This document shows, in pieces, positions 1 to 12,659 of a stretch of DNA of 64,000 bases (position 1 is the first letter of the stretch; each line of letters begins with the position of its first letter). The position numbers were made by a program, and so were the translations under genes. The notes under the pieces are model-generated. The model was not told where the DNA came from. It saw nothing but the letters and a program-made list of their open reading frames with translations, and searched no databases. Origin of the DNA: Rhynochetos jubatus (lineage: Eukaryota; Chordata; Aves; Eurypygiformes; Rhynochetidae); NCBI GenBank assembly GCA_027574665.1, contig CM050650.1:55783304-55847303 (forward strand), read 5' to 3'.

Positions 1-2834
1 CATCTGAGATTTGGCTTGCTCTAATAGCCACAATAATAAAGAAGCCTATTTTTTCTTATATATAAAATAAAGCAGTATTACAACTCATTACAAGGGCATA
101 TTTAATCATAGTTATTTTTTATTTCCTAGCAATGCAACAGATAATGGATCATGTTCTTCCTTAATATAACACCAAAGAAATCAATGGAGCAAACAGGTCA
201 CTGGAGATTAATTTGTCCCAGTCTTGCATCACAGGCAGTTGACATAAATGCAATTAATTTTCCTCACCTTCTATGTTATCATTTTGTATTAGAAGTTCAG
301 ACCAGCTTTGATTTTATCAGTATTACTGCATGATACAGTACTGAAGAACTTTGTGCTAAAATAATTCAGCAATAAAAACAAGAGGATTATAGCATCTGAC
401 ATCCTAATCCAACAGGATCTGAAGGCCTAAAAATTTTCACCACCTATCTAAATGCCCCAGTAGTGAGGTTTGACTCTTGAAGCTCACTCTAGAGACAGGT
501 TCTTACAGAGGGTGATTTGGGATACATTTAGATTGAAGGGTGAGATTTACAGTGCCCTATAACCTGGTGCCCATAACCTGCCTGTCAGATGACCTGCTTG
601 AGCACAACACAGCTTGAGACGTTTGGTATCCTAACTCTCAAATCAGGATACAGGTCAGAATTTGCGTCATCTCAACGTGAAGTCAGAAGTCATCTAGAAT
701 TCATACGCAAACCAAGTCTGGGAAGCACCTCTGCTTTCCACAGCATATAGCTCCATGCTGTAGATATAACTGCTGCTTGTCCATATCAAGCTCTTGCTCT
801 GAACCACAACCTTCACTGGTCACTCCACACTGACAGTAGCTACAAAAAATAGATTTGCATCCTAATACGGTACTGAGGTAAGGCAGTGAAAGTATCCCTG
901 AAGACATCATCCAAGCAAATTAACACCTACAGCTCTTTCCACATGAATCAAATACTAGTTTGGGGAAAACTCAGGGAACTTTGAATCACTGAATAAGATG
1001 AGAAGCAGCAAAGAAACCATCAATTGACTCACACCAAAGTTAATAAGACCTGCAGCTCTGAAATGTGAGAATTGCAGCAACTAATCAGCTGGCTGAAATG
1101 TATTTTTTATTGCTGGAAGGCTGCATAATCACAAACACTGCCTTTAGCAGCACACACCATGTACCTTAACACCAACATAACAGGAACAGAAGGCAGGTAC
1201 AACAGCTGTGTCACAAGATCCCTTGTTTGAGACTCCTCTAATATGGAAAATTAATTATACAGACTGCAAAAAATGTTCTGCATAATAGACTTTATAATAC
1301 AATGGTTTTCCCTACCCTGAATACGTTACCACCTAATTACAAGGAGGTAAGAAAGATCCTCACTGCATTTCATAAATCACCTTTTATTTTACTACTTTGC
1401 GCACATAGCAGAGCATTTACTCTGTAACTCCAGTCTCTCTCAGAAGTATGGAATGAGTTATATTTTTTGTGGCATATATAGAAGACTAGATTCCTCTTTT
1501 ACATAAGGATTCCACAGGTACCAATCTTATTTCCCATGCTGATACAATTCGGGAAGCATTGTATGCATTCACTAGCTAATACTGAGAAGTTCATACAACC
1601 TTATTTATTGTATATGGACCACCACACCGCACGGCTCAAGCTACTTGACTGTTTTTCCAAGCAGATCCTGAGATTAACATAACATCTTCTGTTGGAATGG
1701 AAAAATACCTACTCCTTCGCTGCACATATAATATCAAATAAAATGAAAGGAGAAAGTGAAGCTGTACACTGCTTACTTATTTGTCTCCAGAGAAGAAATA
1801 TATTTTTAAAGCTTTATTCAGCTAAAATTTATTGAATACTTTTTATTCTACTCAGCAGGACTTAATACCTATTCACTTAGTTGCCTTAATGCACTGTCAA
1901 AATACTAATTGTAAGTCAGTAAAAGCAGGGAAAGAAAATTAACTTAAAATTTTGTAATTTTGAAAAAGTTGAATGGACTCCAGATTATGGTTTTCTGCAT
2001 GTAGATGTATAGGTCTAGCAATGCAATCAATGGCAATGATTCTAATACCCTGTATTTAGAATGCCAGAAAGCCTGTGCAAAGAATTCAATGCAGTCATTT
2101 TTAAACTAAGAAAAAAGATCATTCAAAAAGTATATAAAGTAACTTCTCAAAATCCTTAATATTAAAGAAAAGCTGTTTATAAACTACTTGGACTAAATTA
2201 TTTGAGGGAACTCAGAATATGCTTCGATGAACATTAAATCTACAACTTTTCAGGTTGACACTAAGACTTCAGATACCTTAGTATTTTATTTTGTTTTTTC
2301 ATAAGGTTCTCGAAGAAGGCAAAATAGCAAAATAATACTAATGATATGCTACATACTGCATTGCATGTATTCTATTAAACACACATTTATTGCAGTACAT
2401 ACAATCACAGTAATGTAGTTTATATTAGCAATGACATTTAGGAACAGTCATGTCACAAAGAGGGAGGCAACTCAATACAAGTAAATTCATGTGCTCTGTA
2501 GGAGGAATTTGAGTTAAGTGGGAACTAATCTTAAAGGTTAATGAACCAGATTATTCCCGTATTAAATATTTATTTAAATAACTGTATTTAGAACTGATCA
2601 CAAATAGAAACCAATGAGGAAATGCTTTACATAAACTTGTTGCTCTTACAAACTTACCTAATTTGCTGTAGTGTTCAGGAAATATTCTGAATTATTCTGA
2701 AGAACTGAACATCACTCTGTATAAAAAATATTTGACTGACAGGCCTCAGAAAAAGAGATTCATAATAGACCTGCAATCTCTAGAAATTCCTCTAAAATAA
2801 GTAAAATAAGTTTTGTAAAATCCAAACCTCAGAT

Positions 2835-3986
2835 ATCATAGAATCATAGAATGGTTTGGGTTGGAAGGGACCTTAAAGACCATCTAGTTCCAACCCCCCT
2901 GCCATGGTCAGGGACACCCTCCACTAGACCAGGTTGCTCACAGCCTCATCCAGCCTGGCCTTGAACATTTCCAGGGATGGAGCACCCACAGCTCCTCTGG
3001 GCAACTTGTTCCAGTTCTATGAAGAACTTCTTCCTGATATCCAATCTAGATATCCCTTCTTTCAGTTTAAAGCCATTACCCCTTGTCCTGTCATTACAGG
3101 CCTTTGTAAAAAGTCCCCCCCCAGCTTCCTTGTAGCCCCTTCAGGTACTGGAAGATGCTGTAAGGTCTGCCTGGAGCTTTCTCTTCTCCAGGCTGAACAA
3201 GCTCAATTCTCTCAGCCTGTTCCCATAGGAGAGGGACTCCAGCCCTCTGATCATCCTCGTAGCCCTCCTCTAGACTCGCTCCAACTAGTCAATACCCTTC
3301 TTATGTTGAGGGCTTCACAGCTGGATGCAGTGTTGCAGGTGGGGTCTCATGAGAGCAGAGTAGAGGGGGAGAATCACCTCCCTCGACCTCATTGCCACAC
3401 TTCTCTGGACACAGCCCAGGATACGGTTGGCTTTCTGGGTTGCCAGTACATGGTGCCAGGTCATGCCCACCTTCTCATCCACCAGTACCCCCAAGTCCTT
3501 CTCCTCAGGGTTGTTCTCAATCCATTCTCTGCCCAGTCTGTACTTGTAGTTGGGACTGCCCTGAACCAGGTACAGGACCTTGCACTTGGCCTTGTTGAAC
3601 TTCATGAGGTTGGCAGAGGCCCACCTCTCCAGCCTGTCAAGGTCCCTCTGGATGGCATCCCTTCCCTCCAGGGTGTCGACCACACCACACAGCTTGGTGC
3701 CATTGGCAAACTTGCTGAGGGTGCACTCAATCCCACCGTCCATGCAACGGAAAAAGATGTTGAACAGCACCTGTCCCAATACCCACTCGTTACTGGTCTC
3801 CACTCAGATATCGAGCCATTGACCACAACGCTTTGAGTGTGACCATTCAGCCAGGTCCTTATCCACCATGTGGTCCATCCGTCAAATCCATGCCTCTCCA
3901 ATTCAGAAACAAGGATGTCATGCGGAATGGTGTCAAATGCTTTGCACAAGTACAGGTAGATGACATCAGTTGCTCCTCCCTTCATA
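2835..3986 (-). mobile_element. CR1 LINE retrotransposon, 5'-truncated, reverse transcriptase broken
   Basis: The left edge carries the reverse complement of the CR1 3' end (octamer repeats, then GGTTTGGGTTGGAAGGGACC), so the element is on the minus strand. It keeps about 1.15 kb of a family whose full length is about 4.5 kb. Translation gives the C-terminal reverse transcriptase in two frames: [11 protein letters not shown] near 3930, then [14 protein letters not shown] near 3710 and REVILPLYSALMRPHLQ near 3340. A frameshift near 3780 falls where the SGVPQGSVLGP motif is expected. The catalytic aspartates are lost: motif A reads YLYLCKAFD instead of YLDFSKAFD, and motif C reads FANG instead of FADD. 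The copy is a dead fossil. The long plus-strand frames here (for example 2934-3836) are antisense shadows. Confidence 0.95.
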
Positions 3987-6859
3987 TGGAACCAACATAT
4001 ATTTGCTGACCTTCACTCTTCTATTCCAACAGTTTTTCTTGCATTTCATTTCTCATTTGCATTTTTGTACAGGAATCTTTTCCTCACACCCTGTACTTAA
4101 CTTCTCTAATGAAAAAATCATACTATACAAACAACAGTATCTGCATCGTAATGAATTCCAGTGTAAACATTGGAAACTACCTTTGCTCCATTAATTTTCA
4201 AATGTTTCAAAGACTGTGGAAAAAATGTGTCAAAGCACATGCACAAACAGGAACAAATCTGTGTAACTACTGATTTTTTCTCTGCAGGGAAATACAGGTG
4301 AGAACAGGAAGAAGAACATGAAATTTCAGATTTATTCTGTAATTAATTTAACATTCACTTTTTGATGTTAGAGGTTGCATTCAATACTAGTGAAAACATA
4401 GTGACTGTTGGAGCAGAAATGTGCCAGTCAGATTTTCCTCATCATACAGTCAAGATGGACATTAGCTAAAATTTTTCTGTGTCAGTGACCAAGACACTGG
4501 GAACCTCTGTCTTCCCATTTAAAAAGGACAAAAAGACACAGAATTACTTAGTTCACTGATGGAAACTGATGAGGTTCTTGTATGACGATCAAATTACATT
4601 CTAAGAACAAACTACCATTGCTGACAGCATTGTGTGTGACAGCTGTAAATCTTGATATACCTATTTCTCCTTTTTTTCCTTCTTTGCTACAAAACATATC
4701 ATTTTTCAATTTCAAAAGCCTTAATGTAAGTTTTAATGCCCAGGTTTAATTCAGCATTATGAAATCATTGTGTAAGTATAATTTTAACATGTTCACCCAT
4801 TCTTAGCTTTGTTTTTATCTGCTATCCATCCTCTGCTTTCGTTTGTTGATGTGTGCATCCTTTTAATGGAAAGACTATATGAATTATAACTTCTTTCAGT
4901 ATGCATTTGTTGTTCACTCTATTGGATGAGTTTATAACAATACTATGGTGAGTACAAGTTATCCCTACACCTGGGAACAAAGATGTTATTTGATTGGGTT
5001 GAAGCAATTTATGGTCTGCGTTCCAAAGCTTTGAAATTACTGTTTTACACTTTCATCAAAGACCACAAAGGCAATAAAAGGTGTATGAAGTATAAGGTAA
5101 TAAAAGGCCTCTGTGGTTTTACAGAGGCAAGTTTTTCATCTTCTTTACTCATCTATTCCATTGCCTAAAAAATCAGCATAGGCAATGAAATGAAAAACAT
5201 TTAAATAATTGCTGTTCTGAATGAATGTAATGTCTCCTTTTTGATACATTTGGTGTAACGTTGGTTTGTATTTTAAACTTAAACTTTGAGAAGGTGCCTC
5301 AAAAGATACTCAGAAGCATGCTGATATTATTTCTATGTCTTTGAAGGCTGAGACTGAGAGGAGGGAGGTCCAGTTCTACAACCTTAGAGAAATACAAATA
5401 AATAACATGCAATTACAAAATTTCTTGTCCTGCTACACATGCATATCTTATTTATTACTAGTAGAACTGTGCAGATGCACAAAAATTAAACTAGATGGTC
5501 AGAAGATAGATCAAATTTATTTGATAGATTGTGACCCAATTTCTGCAAGTGGGTGGCAGAGAAAAGAGATGATTTTCAGTTGCGGAGTCTCACTAAATTC
5601 CAAAGTCAGAATCACAGAACGGATTCATCTGGGTTTAGGGAGACAGGCACCAGGAGGGATGGAGGCAGCCTAGTGTTAACAGCTAACCCAAAATGAAGCT
5701 GCATTATACTACAAGTTATCATACTTGCAGCATTTTCCTCTGTGTCCATCCCCTGTGGGATACTGTCTTGTGGGTGGGGGCACAGCTTGCACTAGGGCTG
5801 TTGTATCTCAATGTTTCTTTGAGGTGTCCCATAATTAGCTGATGCCAAGTCTTTTACCTGTCCTATGCTTGTGAAAAAAACATAACGTAGGAAACATAAT
5901 TTTACAAAGCATTCTATTGTAAGAGCAAGAGAGAATAAAAAATTCATACCTCCTTCTGACACCCTTTCATAAAGTTCAATTTACCAATACTCTCACTTCA
6001 TTTATCAGTTCATTCTTATTTATTTGTATCCAAATTCTCAAACCCATTCTTCTCTTTACAGTTAAAAAGCCAAAAATTATTTTTAATCTACTTGATGGAC
6101 TTTACTTAGTTACTGAATTAGTTTCTGTTTCAATTAGAGCATGACATTTTAGAAGAAAAGCATACACAAGCATTTTAAAGTTTAGCAGTGAAGAGTGTTT
6201 TCACTCATAGCAAAATGACAAACTATCACATCCTGCTTTATATTCCCAAACTCAGTTCTATGTAACACAATCAAATCAGTTCTGCATTTCCATTTCTTTT
6301 AAATCACCACTCTTCACAATGTCAGAAACTGCTCTTTTAATACGCTTTTACTCTCCTCAACCAACACAGTGTAGGGATGAAAACACTATCTTAGTAGAGT
6401 TTCCTTTCCTTTGCTACCAGTAAACCCATCTTTCAAATTGCTACAGTGAAACCCCATCAATCTTTGCTTAGAAAACACTAATTTCTCCTGGTTTTGAGGT
6501 GTCGTGCAGCTACTCAACCGTACTTTTTCAAAAACAAACTCATACACAATGGAACATTCCTCCAGATAGCCATGTTTTTAAGAGTTACAGATACTTTAAT
6601 TATAGGTTTGAGGGGGTTTTTTCTTATTTCCTCCTATTACTTTTTCCATGAATAATTTTACTAGAATAGTAAAAACAGCAACTATTAAACTTTCCTCCAA
6701 AAACAAAAGGAAAGAAATCCAAAGTTTTCAAGAGTAACCAGGAAATAGAGAGCCAATTTGAAGTTACTGTTAATTTTGAAGCCTGTATGTATGGAGACTC
6801 ATTCAGCACAGTAATTCTGAACTGATGGTGAGAAACAAACACAAAATTCCAAACACCTT

Positions 6860-7430
6860 CCCCTAGCTGCCCCTTCTTTCTCCAGGCTCAACTTCCCTCC
6901 TTCACTCCCACTCCTCCACCCCACATTGGTGCAGAGGGATGGCGAATGGGACTTGTGGTCAGTCTGTAACAGCTCCTCTCTGCCACTCCTTCCTCCGCAT
7001 ACTTCCCCCCGCTCCAGCATGGGGTCCTTCCCACAGGATACAGTCCTTCAGGATAAACCTGCTCCTGTGTTGGCTGCTCTCCACAGGTCACAGTTTTGAC
7101 AGAAGCCTGCTCCAGCGTGGGCTCTCCAGAGGTCTCAGGGGATTCTCTGCTCAAGTTTCTGGGGCTACTACTGCACTCCTGGTCTCACCTTGGTGTCCGC
7201 AGGGCTGTTTCTGACACATTTTCTCTCACTTCTCACTGACTGTGCAGCATTTTGCTCTTTCTTAAATATGCTTTCCCAGAGGCTCTGGGCTCCAGGGCTC
7301 AGCCACGCCCTGCGGTGGGTCCACTAGAGTCACCTGGAACCGGCTAAGCCTGGCACCGGGCAGCCTCGGTCTCTCCTCTGAGAGGCCACCCTGCAACCTC
7401 CCATTACCAGCACCTTAACACATTCACCTG
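6860..7430 (+). mobile_element. avian LTR-retrotransposon-type interspersed repeat
   Basis: A GC-rich block inside AT-rich intron. It contains GCTCCAGCATGGGGTCCTTC, CACCTTGGTGTCCGCAGGGC, TTCTTAAATATGCTTTCCCA, CCCTGCGGTGGGTCC and TACCAGCACCTTAACACATT. I recognise this wording as a repeat that recurs in bird genomes and is usually classed with endogenous-retrovirus-type elements, but I cannot name the family. Three imperfect units about 50 bp long, each opening GCTCC(A/T)G, start at 7011, 7061 and 7109. It has no retroviral protein frame; the ORFs of up to 91 codons here are not gag, pol or env. Edges are approximate. Confidence 0.6.
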
Positions 7431-9759
7431 GTCCGGTCCTGCATCTCCTGCTATATTATTTAACCCCAATGTAAATTCACCAGCTTTAACAGACACAGGC
7501 CCAAACGCAGAAGTGTGTACTGCTGTTTCTCTGCTATCAGCGTGAGCCCAGTGCTTCATGGTGTTCCTCGCTATGTACCATTCTGAAAGGTGCTTCACAT
7601 TTTATTGGGTTCAAAGACAAAAGCAGAATGCAGACAATGCTGCCTAAAAATGGGTCTCCTTCCAGGAATTTTCCTTATCACATTTAAAAGTCCTGCAGAC
7701 AATGGAGATGTTACAGCTTTCCAACTTAACAAAAAGTTTCCAACAAACCCCATCTTTTACAAAAATCAAATAACCTAAATGTCAAATCTATGGGTTACAG
7801 GAGTGCAAGGGGAGCCCTGTGCATTTCACTGACTCATCATTATTTCCTACAGCTGTGATGAACTCAGAAAACATACTTCCACGCTTTCCAGAAACATGAC
7901 TAACAAAGATTTAAAAGCTTAAGCTTTAAAAACTCAAAAATTTGAAGGGCATGGGTCAGTTCTCTTCTGTTGAGTCTAATCTCTATAATCTATAAACAGT
8001 GCTTCTCCTGTGGCAGCATAACAGCATAAATGGGGAAACAAAGCCAACTAATCTACACATCTGACTTAGTGAGGCAAACTTCTTGCTGACAGCCGCCAAT
8101 AAAAGTATCATAGGAACAACTTTCCTGTGAAAGGCTGAATTAACACAGACCAGTTACGACAGGGTAGCTCAGGTAGCTAAAAATCGGGACTGTGGAAAGT
8201 TAATTGCTTGGTTTGAATATATTTGATTAGCCTTTACAATATCAGATCCATTAAAGAAATATACGCCTAGATCACACAAGTTAAAAGGTTTACGTAAGCC
8301 CTCGCAGCCCGAAAAGACTAGTAGAGTAAAGGTAGCATTCATAACTCTCAATCTAGAGCAACATCTCTTAAATGACCTGGCACTGCGTCTTTGTCTCTTT
8401 CCAAGGATTAGCCAGTTATTATTAGCAAACTATCATTACATACACGTGTGCACATATATATACACCTAACAATGTGTACGTATATCTACTCCTCAGTAAT
8501 TATCGGATAATATTGATCAATTATTGGTAACAAAGTACAAGTAGGAAATGGATGGACATAAAATAATTCTTTTTCTCCTCTGACACATATTCACAGCCTG
8601 CAAATACCACTTCACTTCATTCACTTCAGCAAATATCTAAAGTCTTTCCATCTCAGTTGCAGTATGTACATAGAGTGCTTAAGTTCTCTGCTGCACAGGG
8701 ACCTTTTCCAAATAATTTCAAAGAGAATGGTGGGAAGACCTCATTCACAGTGAAGATCCACTGTCAAAAAGTCCTGAAGATAACCCCGTTCTTTCAGTTG
8801 AATTTTAAAGTGCCAGTGCAGTTCATTTCACAGTAAATTCCTCAATTACATTCCTCAGTAATGGAAACAAATGCTGTTGCTCTACCATACAGTCTCATTA
8901 GACCAAACCACATGATATAGCATTCTATGGGATTCCTGCTTTGCTCTGTTCCTTTTTGAGGGCATTATTAGGCAAATCCTTCACAGAAGCTAAAACAAAG
9001 CTCATGCAGCGATTCTTAACCCAATTTTCAAATTCATTAATCTTCATTATTTAAAAATACACATTTCAAAGACCACCTCTGGTGTTTAAATAGATTAATT
9101 TTCTGGACTAATTAATAACTATGGTTAGTGCTGTGCTGTGTGAAAACTCTGGGAAAGGCCAAGTTAAATATCCCTGCTTATGTTGTCAGATAAAGTTGGT
9201 ACCAATTGTAGCTTAATATTTTTTAAATTGTGTGTAAAGCACTATATTCTGCTAAGACCAAAATAGGAGTTTTAGGTTGTGGTAAGATGAGGCAACAATA
9301 ATTTCATGACAAATCTCAAGATGCATCGCATAATTAATTTGGCACTGGATTCACGTAGCACTATTTATGTTTGTAGCCAGTTCAGACTGCCTCTATCAAA
9401 CTACACAACTGACTCAAGTTTTATTCAAACACACTGTACTTAATAAGGTTAATATTTCTGTGTCATAGAAAGCAATTTCAAATATTTCCTCTGGCTGAAA
9501 TAGCAGCTAATGTGCTACCTGTCAGTTTCGGCTAAAGGAGCTAGTGGCTGCCTGTAGATGCCACTCACAAGGCTGCAGCTGACTGCTATAGTGCTGAAAA
9601 AGATTCATCCTTTAGGGTACACAGATAATGGGGATCCCTTTTTAAGTTTATGCCATTCTGGTCAGGCAAATCTTACATATTCTATATTCCAGGGCTTGTA
9701 TGGACATAGATAAAAAGGTTTGATTTTAAAAACGTGTATCAATCAGAGCCACATATTAC

Positions 9760-9821
9760 CTTAGCCAGATGAGTATTGATCCATTTTGTGAAAGTCCTTT
9801 TCTGCACTGACTCTTGCTCAT
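9760..9821 (-). CDS. SYNE1: SYNE1 (nesprin-1) internal coding exon, start of first CH domain
   Basis: Nesprin-1 is a giant spectrin-repeat protein of the outer nuclear membrane. Its N-terminal paired CH domains bind F-actin and its C-terminal KASH domain binds SUN proteins. On the minus strand this 62-bp exon follows a pyrimidine-rich tract ending in TTTTCTCAG and stops at a GTAATAT donor. The first two bases (AT) complete an Asp codon with the G left by the upstream exon. The next 20 codons read [20 protein letters not shown], ending in phase 0. This closely matches the remembered vertebrate nesprin-1 N-terminus ([21 protein letters not shown]), and KRTFTKWIN is the typical opening of a spectrin/plakin-type CH1 domain. 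The nesprin-2 equivalent (AEQEDTQKKAFTCWIN) fits less well. The next CH exon should begin with RKPP-like residues and lies beyond position 1. Confidence 0.96.
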
Positions 9822-10861
9822 CTGAGAAAAAAAAAGGAAATCAGTTTGATTAGACATTGCTGAATACTTTTGGATTTACATGGTGGAAAACCAGTATTTC
9901 CTATTTGACAACAAATGCATTCTGCATTTACCAGAAATGCCACTATATTTTCTTGAGACCTGGCCTGTAACTACCCATAACAAATACTTCATAGTCTCAT
10001 AATAATGTTCTGACGCTTGACTGTTTGAAGAGTTTCACAGCAAAAGTCAAGCCTTAACGAGTCAAAGACCAGTATGACACCATTTCAGATCTGAATGCCA
10101 AGATAAATTTGACTTATAAGTCCATATTATATTTACCCAAGGCCTGAGCCACCTAGAACTTCTCTTTACTTTTCAACTAGGATCGATGTCTCTGACAGTC
10201 AAGTTGCTTTTATATAGAAAGTCAGCTAGGGACTTACTTAGAAAACATACTCTTAGCATGTATATTTGAAAATGTTTAGAATGTTGAATTAAACAGCTGA
10301 AATTACATTATCAAGCTTATTTGTCCTCTGGGAGATCCTGCCAAGGAGAAGCCATTAGCTTGTTCAGGCAGTTCCTATACTGCTACTTACTACCTCCCCT
10401 AGTCCCGTCTTGAAGCACTTGTCTGATTTATAGTGAATTTCAATGATTCTCAGATATTCCCTCAGGGACTGTTGCCAGTTGCACAGACAAAAATAGCTCC
10501 TGAATGAGCTCCTCCAACTTCAGCTGCCAGGGTCATGGCTGCGGAGGGAAGAGAATTGCTGTGCCATAACCAATCCAGGAAGCCCTGTCTCTTCCTTGTG
10601 GGAAATCAGGTTTGACATGTGGAATAATGTCACAACAGGGGCATTCAAGCATTTATGCTGGAGATTTGTCTTTCAAAAAATAAAAGGAAATTATTTCACT
10701 GAAAAACAAATGAGGTTATTACCCGTATCATTTCTGAATGACCACCTTCATTCCCCTACAGAAAATGCAAATAAATAAAATTGCCGTTAAATATTCACTT
10801 TTTATAAGACCACATGCATATCCCAAAACCTACAGATGGAAAATCTGATTTTAGTTACTAC

Positions 10862-10912
10862 CTTTGCTGCTGACTTGTGCAGCACTGATTAATGATTTGA
10901 TCTCTGTCACAT
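10862..10912 (-). CDS. candidate in-frame 51-bp cassette exon of SYNE1
   Basis: On the minus strand TTTTAATTTTACAG precedes a 51-bp segment that ends in AAAG before GTAGTAAC. Both boundaries are phase 1, so inclusion between the start-codon exon (or the candidate exon at 12387-12465) and the CH exon keeps frame. It would insert 17 residues, DVTEIKSLISAAQVSSK, directly before the DEQE that begins the CH region. The insert is polar and helix-friendly with no stop. The donor matches consensus only partly (GTAGTA). I know of no such insert in mammalian nesprin-1, so this may be bird-specific, rare or a chance match. Confidence 0.35.
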
Positions 10913-12386
10913 CTGTAAAATTAAAAGTGAATATTCTTTAATCTCCTTTAAAGTTCTGGAACAGACAGCTACTAAGTTTAATGCACTACTAATAATAAGC
11001 TCCCTGATTTACACTTGTGCAATGCTGCTCTATAATGAGGATACATAAATTTACAAATTGCCACACAAAATTCATCAGCCAAAATGCTACCTTAAGTTGG
11101 ACAACAATGGCCCCCTTACCACACACAAGTTCCCAAAAATGTGCATTATGAATCAGGGATATTTTCTTTACATATACATGATATCTCTTTTATATGTGTA
11201 TATATATTTAGACATATAAAGAATAAGACTGTTTTACAGTTCTTATGAGAATTACCAGAGGCGAAAAAAGATATAGTCTCCAGCATCTATTGTACTTGTA
11301 AAGTGTGCTGACCACACGTCTAAAAAAATTTTTTTTTAATAATAATAATTTTGCATTCTTTATTTCCCTTTTCTTTGATTTCATTGGACAGGCTGTCTTA
11401 CATAATTTTAAAAACATTCTTTACATTCTCAGAATCTACTTGTTGCACTGACAGACACGTTACAAAAAACGTCACTCAAAATACAGCATTGTGCTTCATT
11501 CAGTACTATTTTTGGTAGGGTGTGTCCTTACATATAATAATCATTTCTATATTCTGCCAAACAGACTTCTTAGTGCATAGTTTCTAACCATGAACACGAG
11601 GTTTCCCTTGTGACATACGAAGCTCTGCTCTGACGAGCAATTAGACATACAAGTAGCCCAATTAATTTCAATGGAAGTACTTGCATACTGGATTTGGGTT
11701 TCGTGTGATTAAGTGTAGGGATGGAGACCGAGCATACACAGAATCAGCCCAGCCCTGGCTTCATTTACACCTCTCTAACTTAAAATTCTCCAGCAACCGT
11801 GATACAACAAAGGCATGCCAAAAGAAAAGAACCAGGCCTTTAGAAGTCAGACTTCTGATCAAAGACATGCATGAAACTGATTTCTTAATCTGTAGTTTGA
11901 GTGCAACCTGCTGATTTAAGAAGCAGCCTTCTGACAATAATTGGAAAACAGAGAACTAGCTCCTGTCTTCAAAATGTTTACCAGCAGAAGGCATACTCAG
12001 TTTCAGTCATATCACAAACAGCAGAAATAGTCTTCCAAAATAATCTATTTCAAGGGAATTATGTGTGAGCAATATATTCTTTATGAGCCTAACAGCAACT
12101 ATTAATAATAAAGTTTCCTTATTTTTAGCACTTATTTTGTATAGGCTTAAAAGGAAGAGATAAAACCATGTCAAAACCTATGCCTGAACATAACCCAAGA
12201 AATGAACTGATTTTACAAATTCCACGATAAATATGTTTTTCACAATTTTCCCTGGAAATCCACTGAACTGATGTAAATTCCCTGCAGAGGTACCGTTTAC
12301 CTATAGCCACAAGACGCGTGTGTCATACAGCTCCGTACGCTCTCCCCACTTGCAAGGACTGTCGGCTCCTTACGTGCACCACTTAC

Positions 12387-12465
12387 CCTGCCGGCACTGA
12401 AAGAACCCAGGAGGCACGTTCGACAGCGTAACATTTCTGCCACCAGCACCTTTGTAGCGAGCCAT
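12387..12465 (-). CDS. candidate alternative first coding exon of SYNE1
   Basis: On the minus strand an ATG at 12465 opens 26 codons beginning MARYKGAGGRNV and ending PPGFFQCRQ. One G remains before a consensus donor, GTAAGTGG. That phase-1 end is exactly what the CH exon at 9760-9821 needs (G + AT = Asp), giving ...FQCRQ-DEQESVQ. The ATG has a moderate context (C at -3, G at +4). In the same frame upstream there is a run of GCA codons from the (CAG)8 repeat, and a TGA stop is met 31 codons before the ATG. No strong splice acceptor precedes it, which fits a first exon. The segment lies in a small CpG cluster within AT-rich intron and has a TATA box upstream. I do not recognise the peptide from known nesprin-1 isoforms. 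It would produce a nesprin-1 that differs only before the CH domains. Confidence 0.5.
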
Positions 12466-12470
12466 AAGCA

Positions 12471-12494
12471 CTGCTGCTGCTGCTGCTGCTGCTG
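12471..12494 (-). repeat. (CAG)8 trinucleotide repeat
   Basis: Eight perfect CTG units on the plus strand, read as CAG on the minus strand, lie 5 bp upstream of the candidate alternative start codon. In the frame of that ATG the repeat reads as Ala codons. In the frame of a 62-codon overlapping ORF it reads as Ser codons. If the candidate exon is real, the repeat is in its 5' leader. Confidence 0.9.
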
Positions 12495-12650
12495 TCTCTT
12501 GTAGTGTGCAGCGTTTCTTTAGAAAACAGCCAGAAGTAATTTTTCAAGAACAGTCTGATTTTTCCCTTCACTGGAAATGCAGGCCTCTTACACGAATCCC
12601 TTCACCTGCTGTTATCAGAGAATTCACACGAAGCCAAACCTTAAAAACAT

Positions 12651-12659
12651 CTTTATATA
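12651..12659 (-). promoter_or_regulatory. TATA box of candidate intronic SYNE1 promoter
   Basis: TATATAAAG on the minus strand, a canonical TATA element, lies about 185 bp upstream of the candidate ATG at 12465. Transcription would be expected to begin near 12620-12630, giving a leader of roughly 160 nt that includes the (CAG)8 repeat. A CAGCTG E-box sits at 12691-12696, 32 bp further upstream. A TATA match can occur by chance in AT-rich DNA. The support comes from its position relative to the candidate exon. Confidence 0.4.

Larger units (their letters stand above)
1..9759 (-). other. SYNE1: SYNE1 intron 3 (partial), no gene seen apart from repeats
   Basis: This region lies downstream of the CH exon donor at 9759 on the minus strand. 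It holds a 5'-truncated CR1 LINE (2835-3986) and an LTR-type repeat (6860-7430). I looked on the minus strand for the next CH-domain exon (RKPPMVVDDLFEDMKDG-like residues) and did not find it, so intron 3 is longer than 9.7 kb. The rest is AT-rich, with scattered chance ORFs of 60-110 codons that resemble no protein I know and lack coding texture. Confidence 0.75.

Noticed and set aside
2934..3836. 300-codon plus-strand ORF
   Set aside because: It is the antisense strand of the CR1 reverse transcriptase region. The real reading is on the minus strand.
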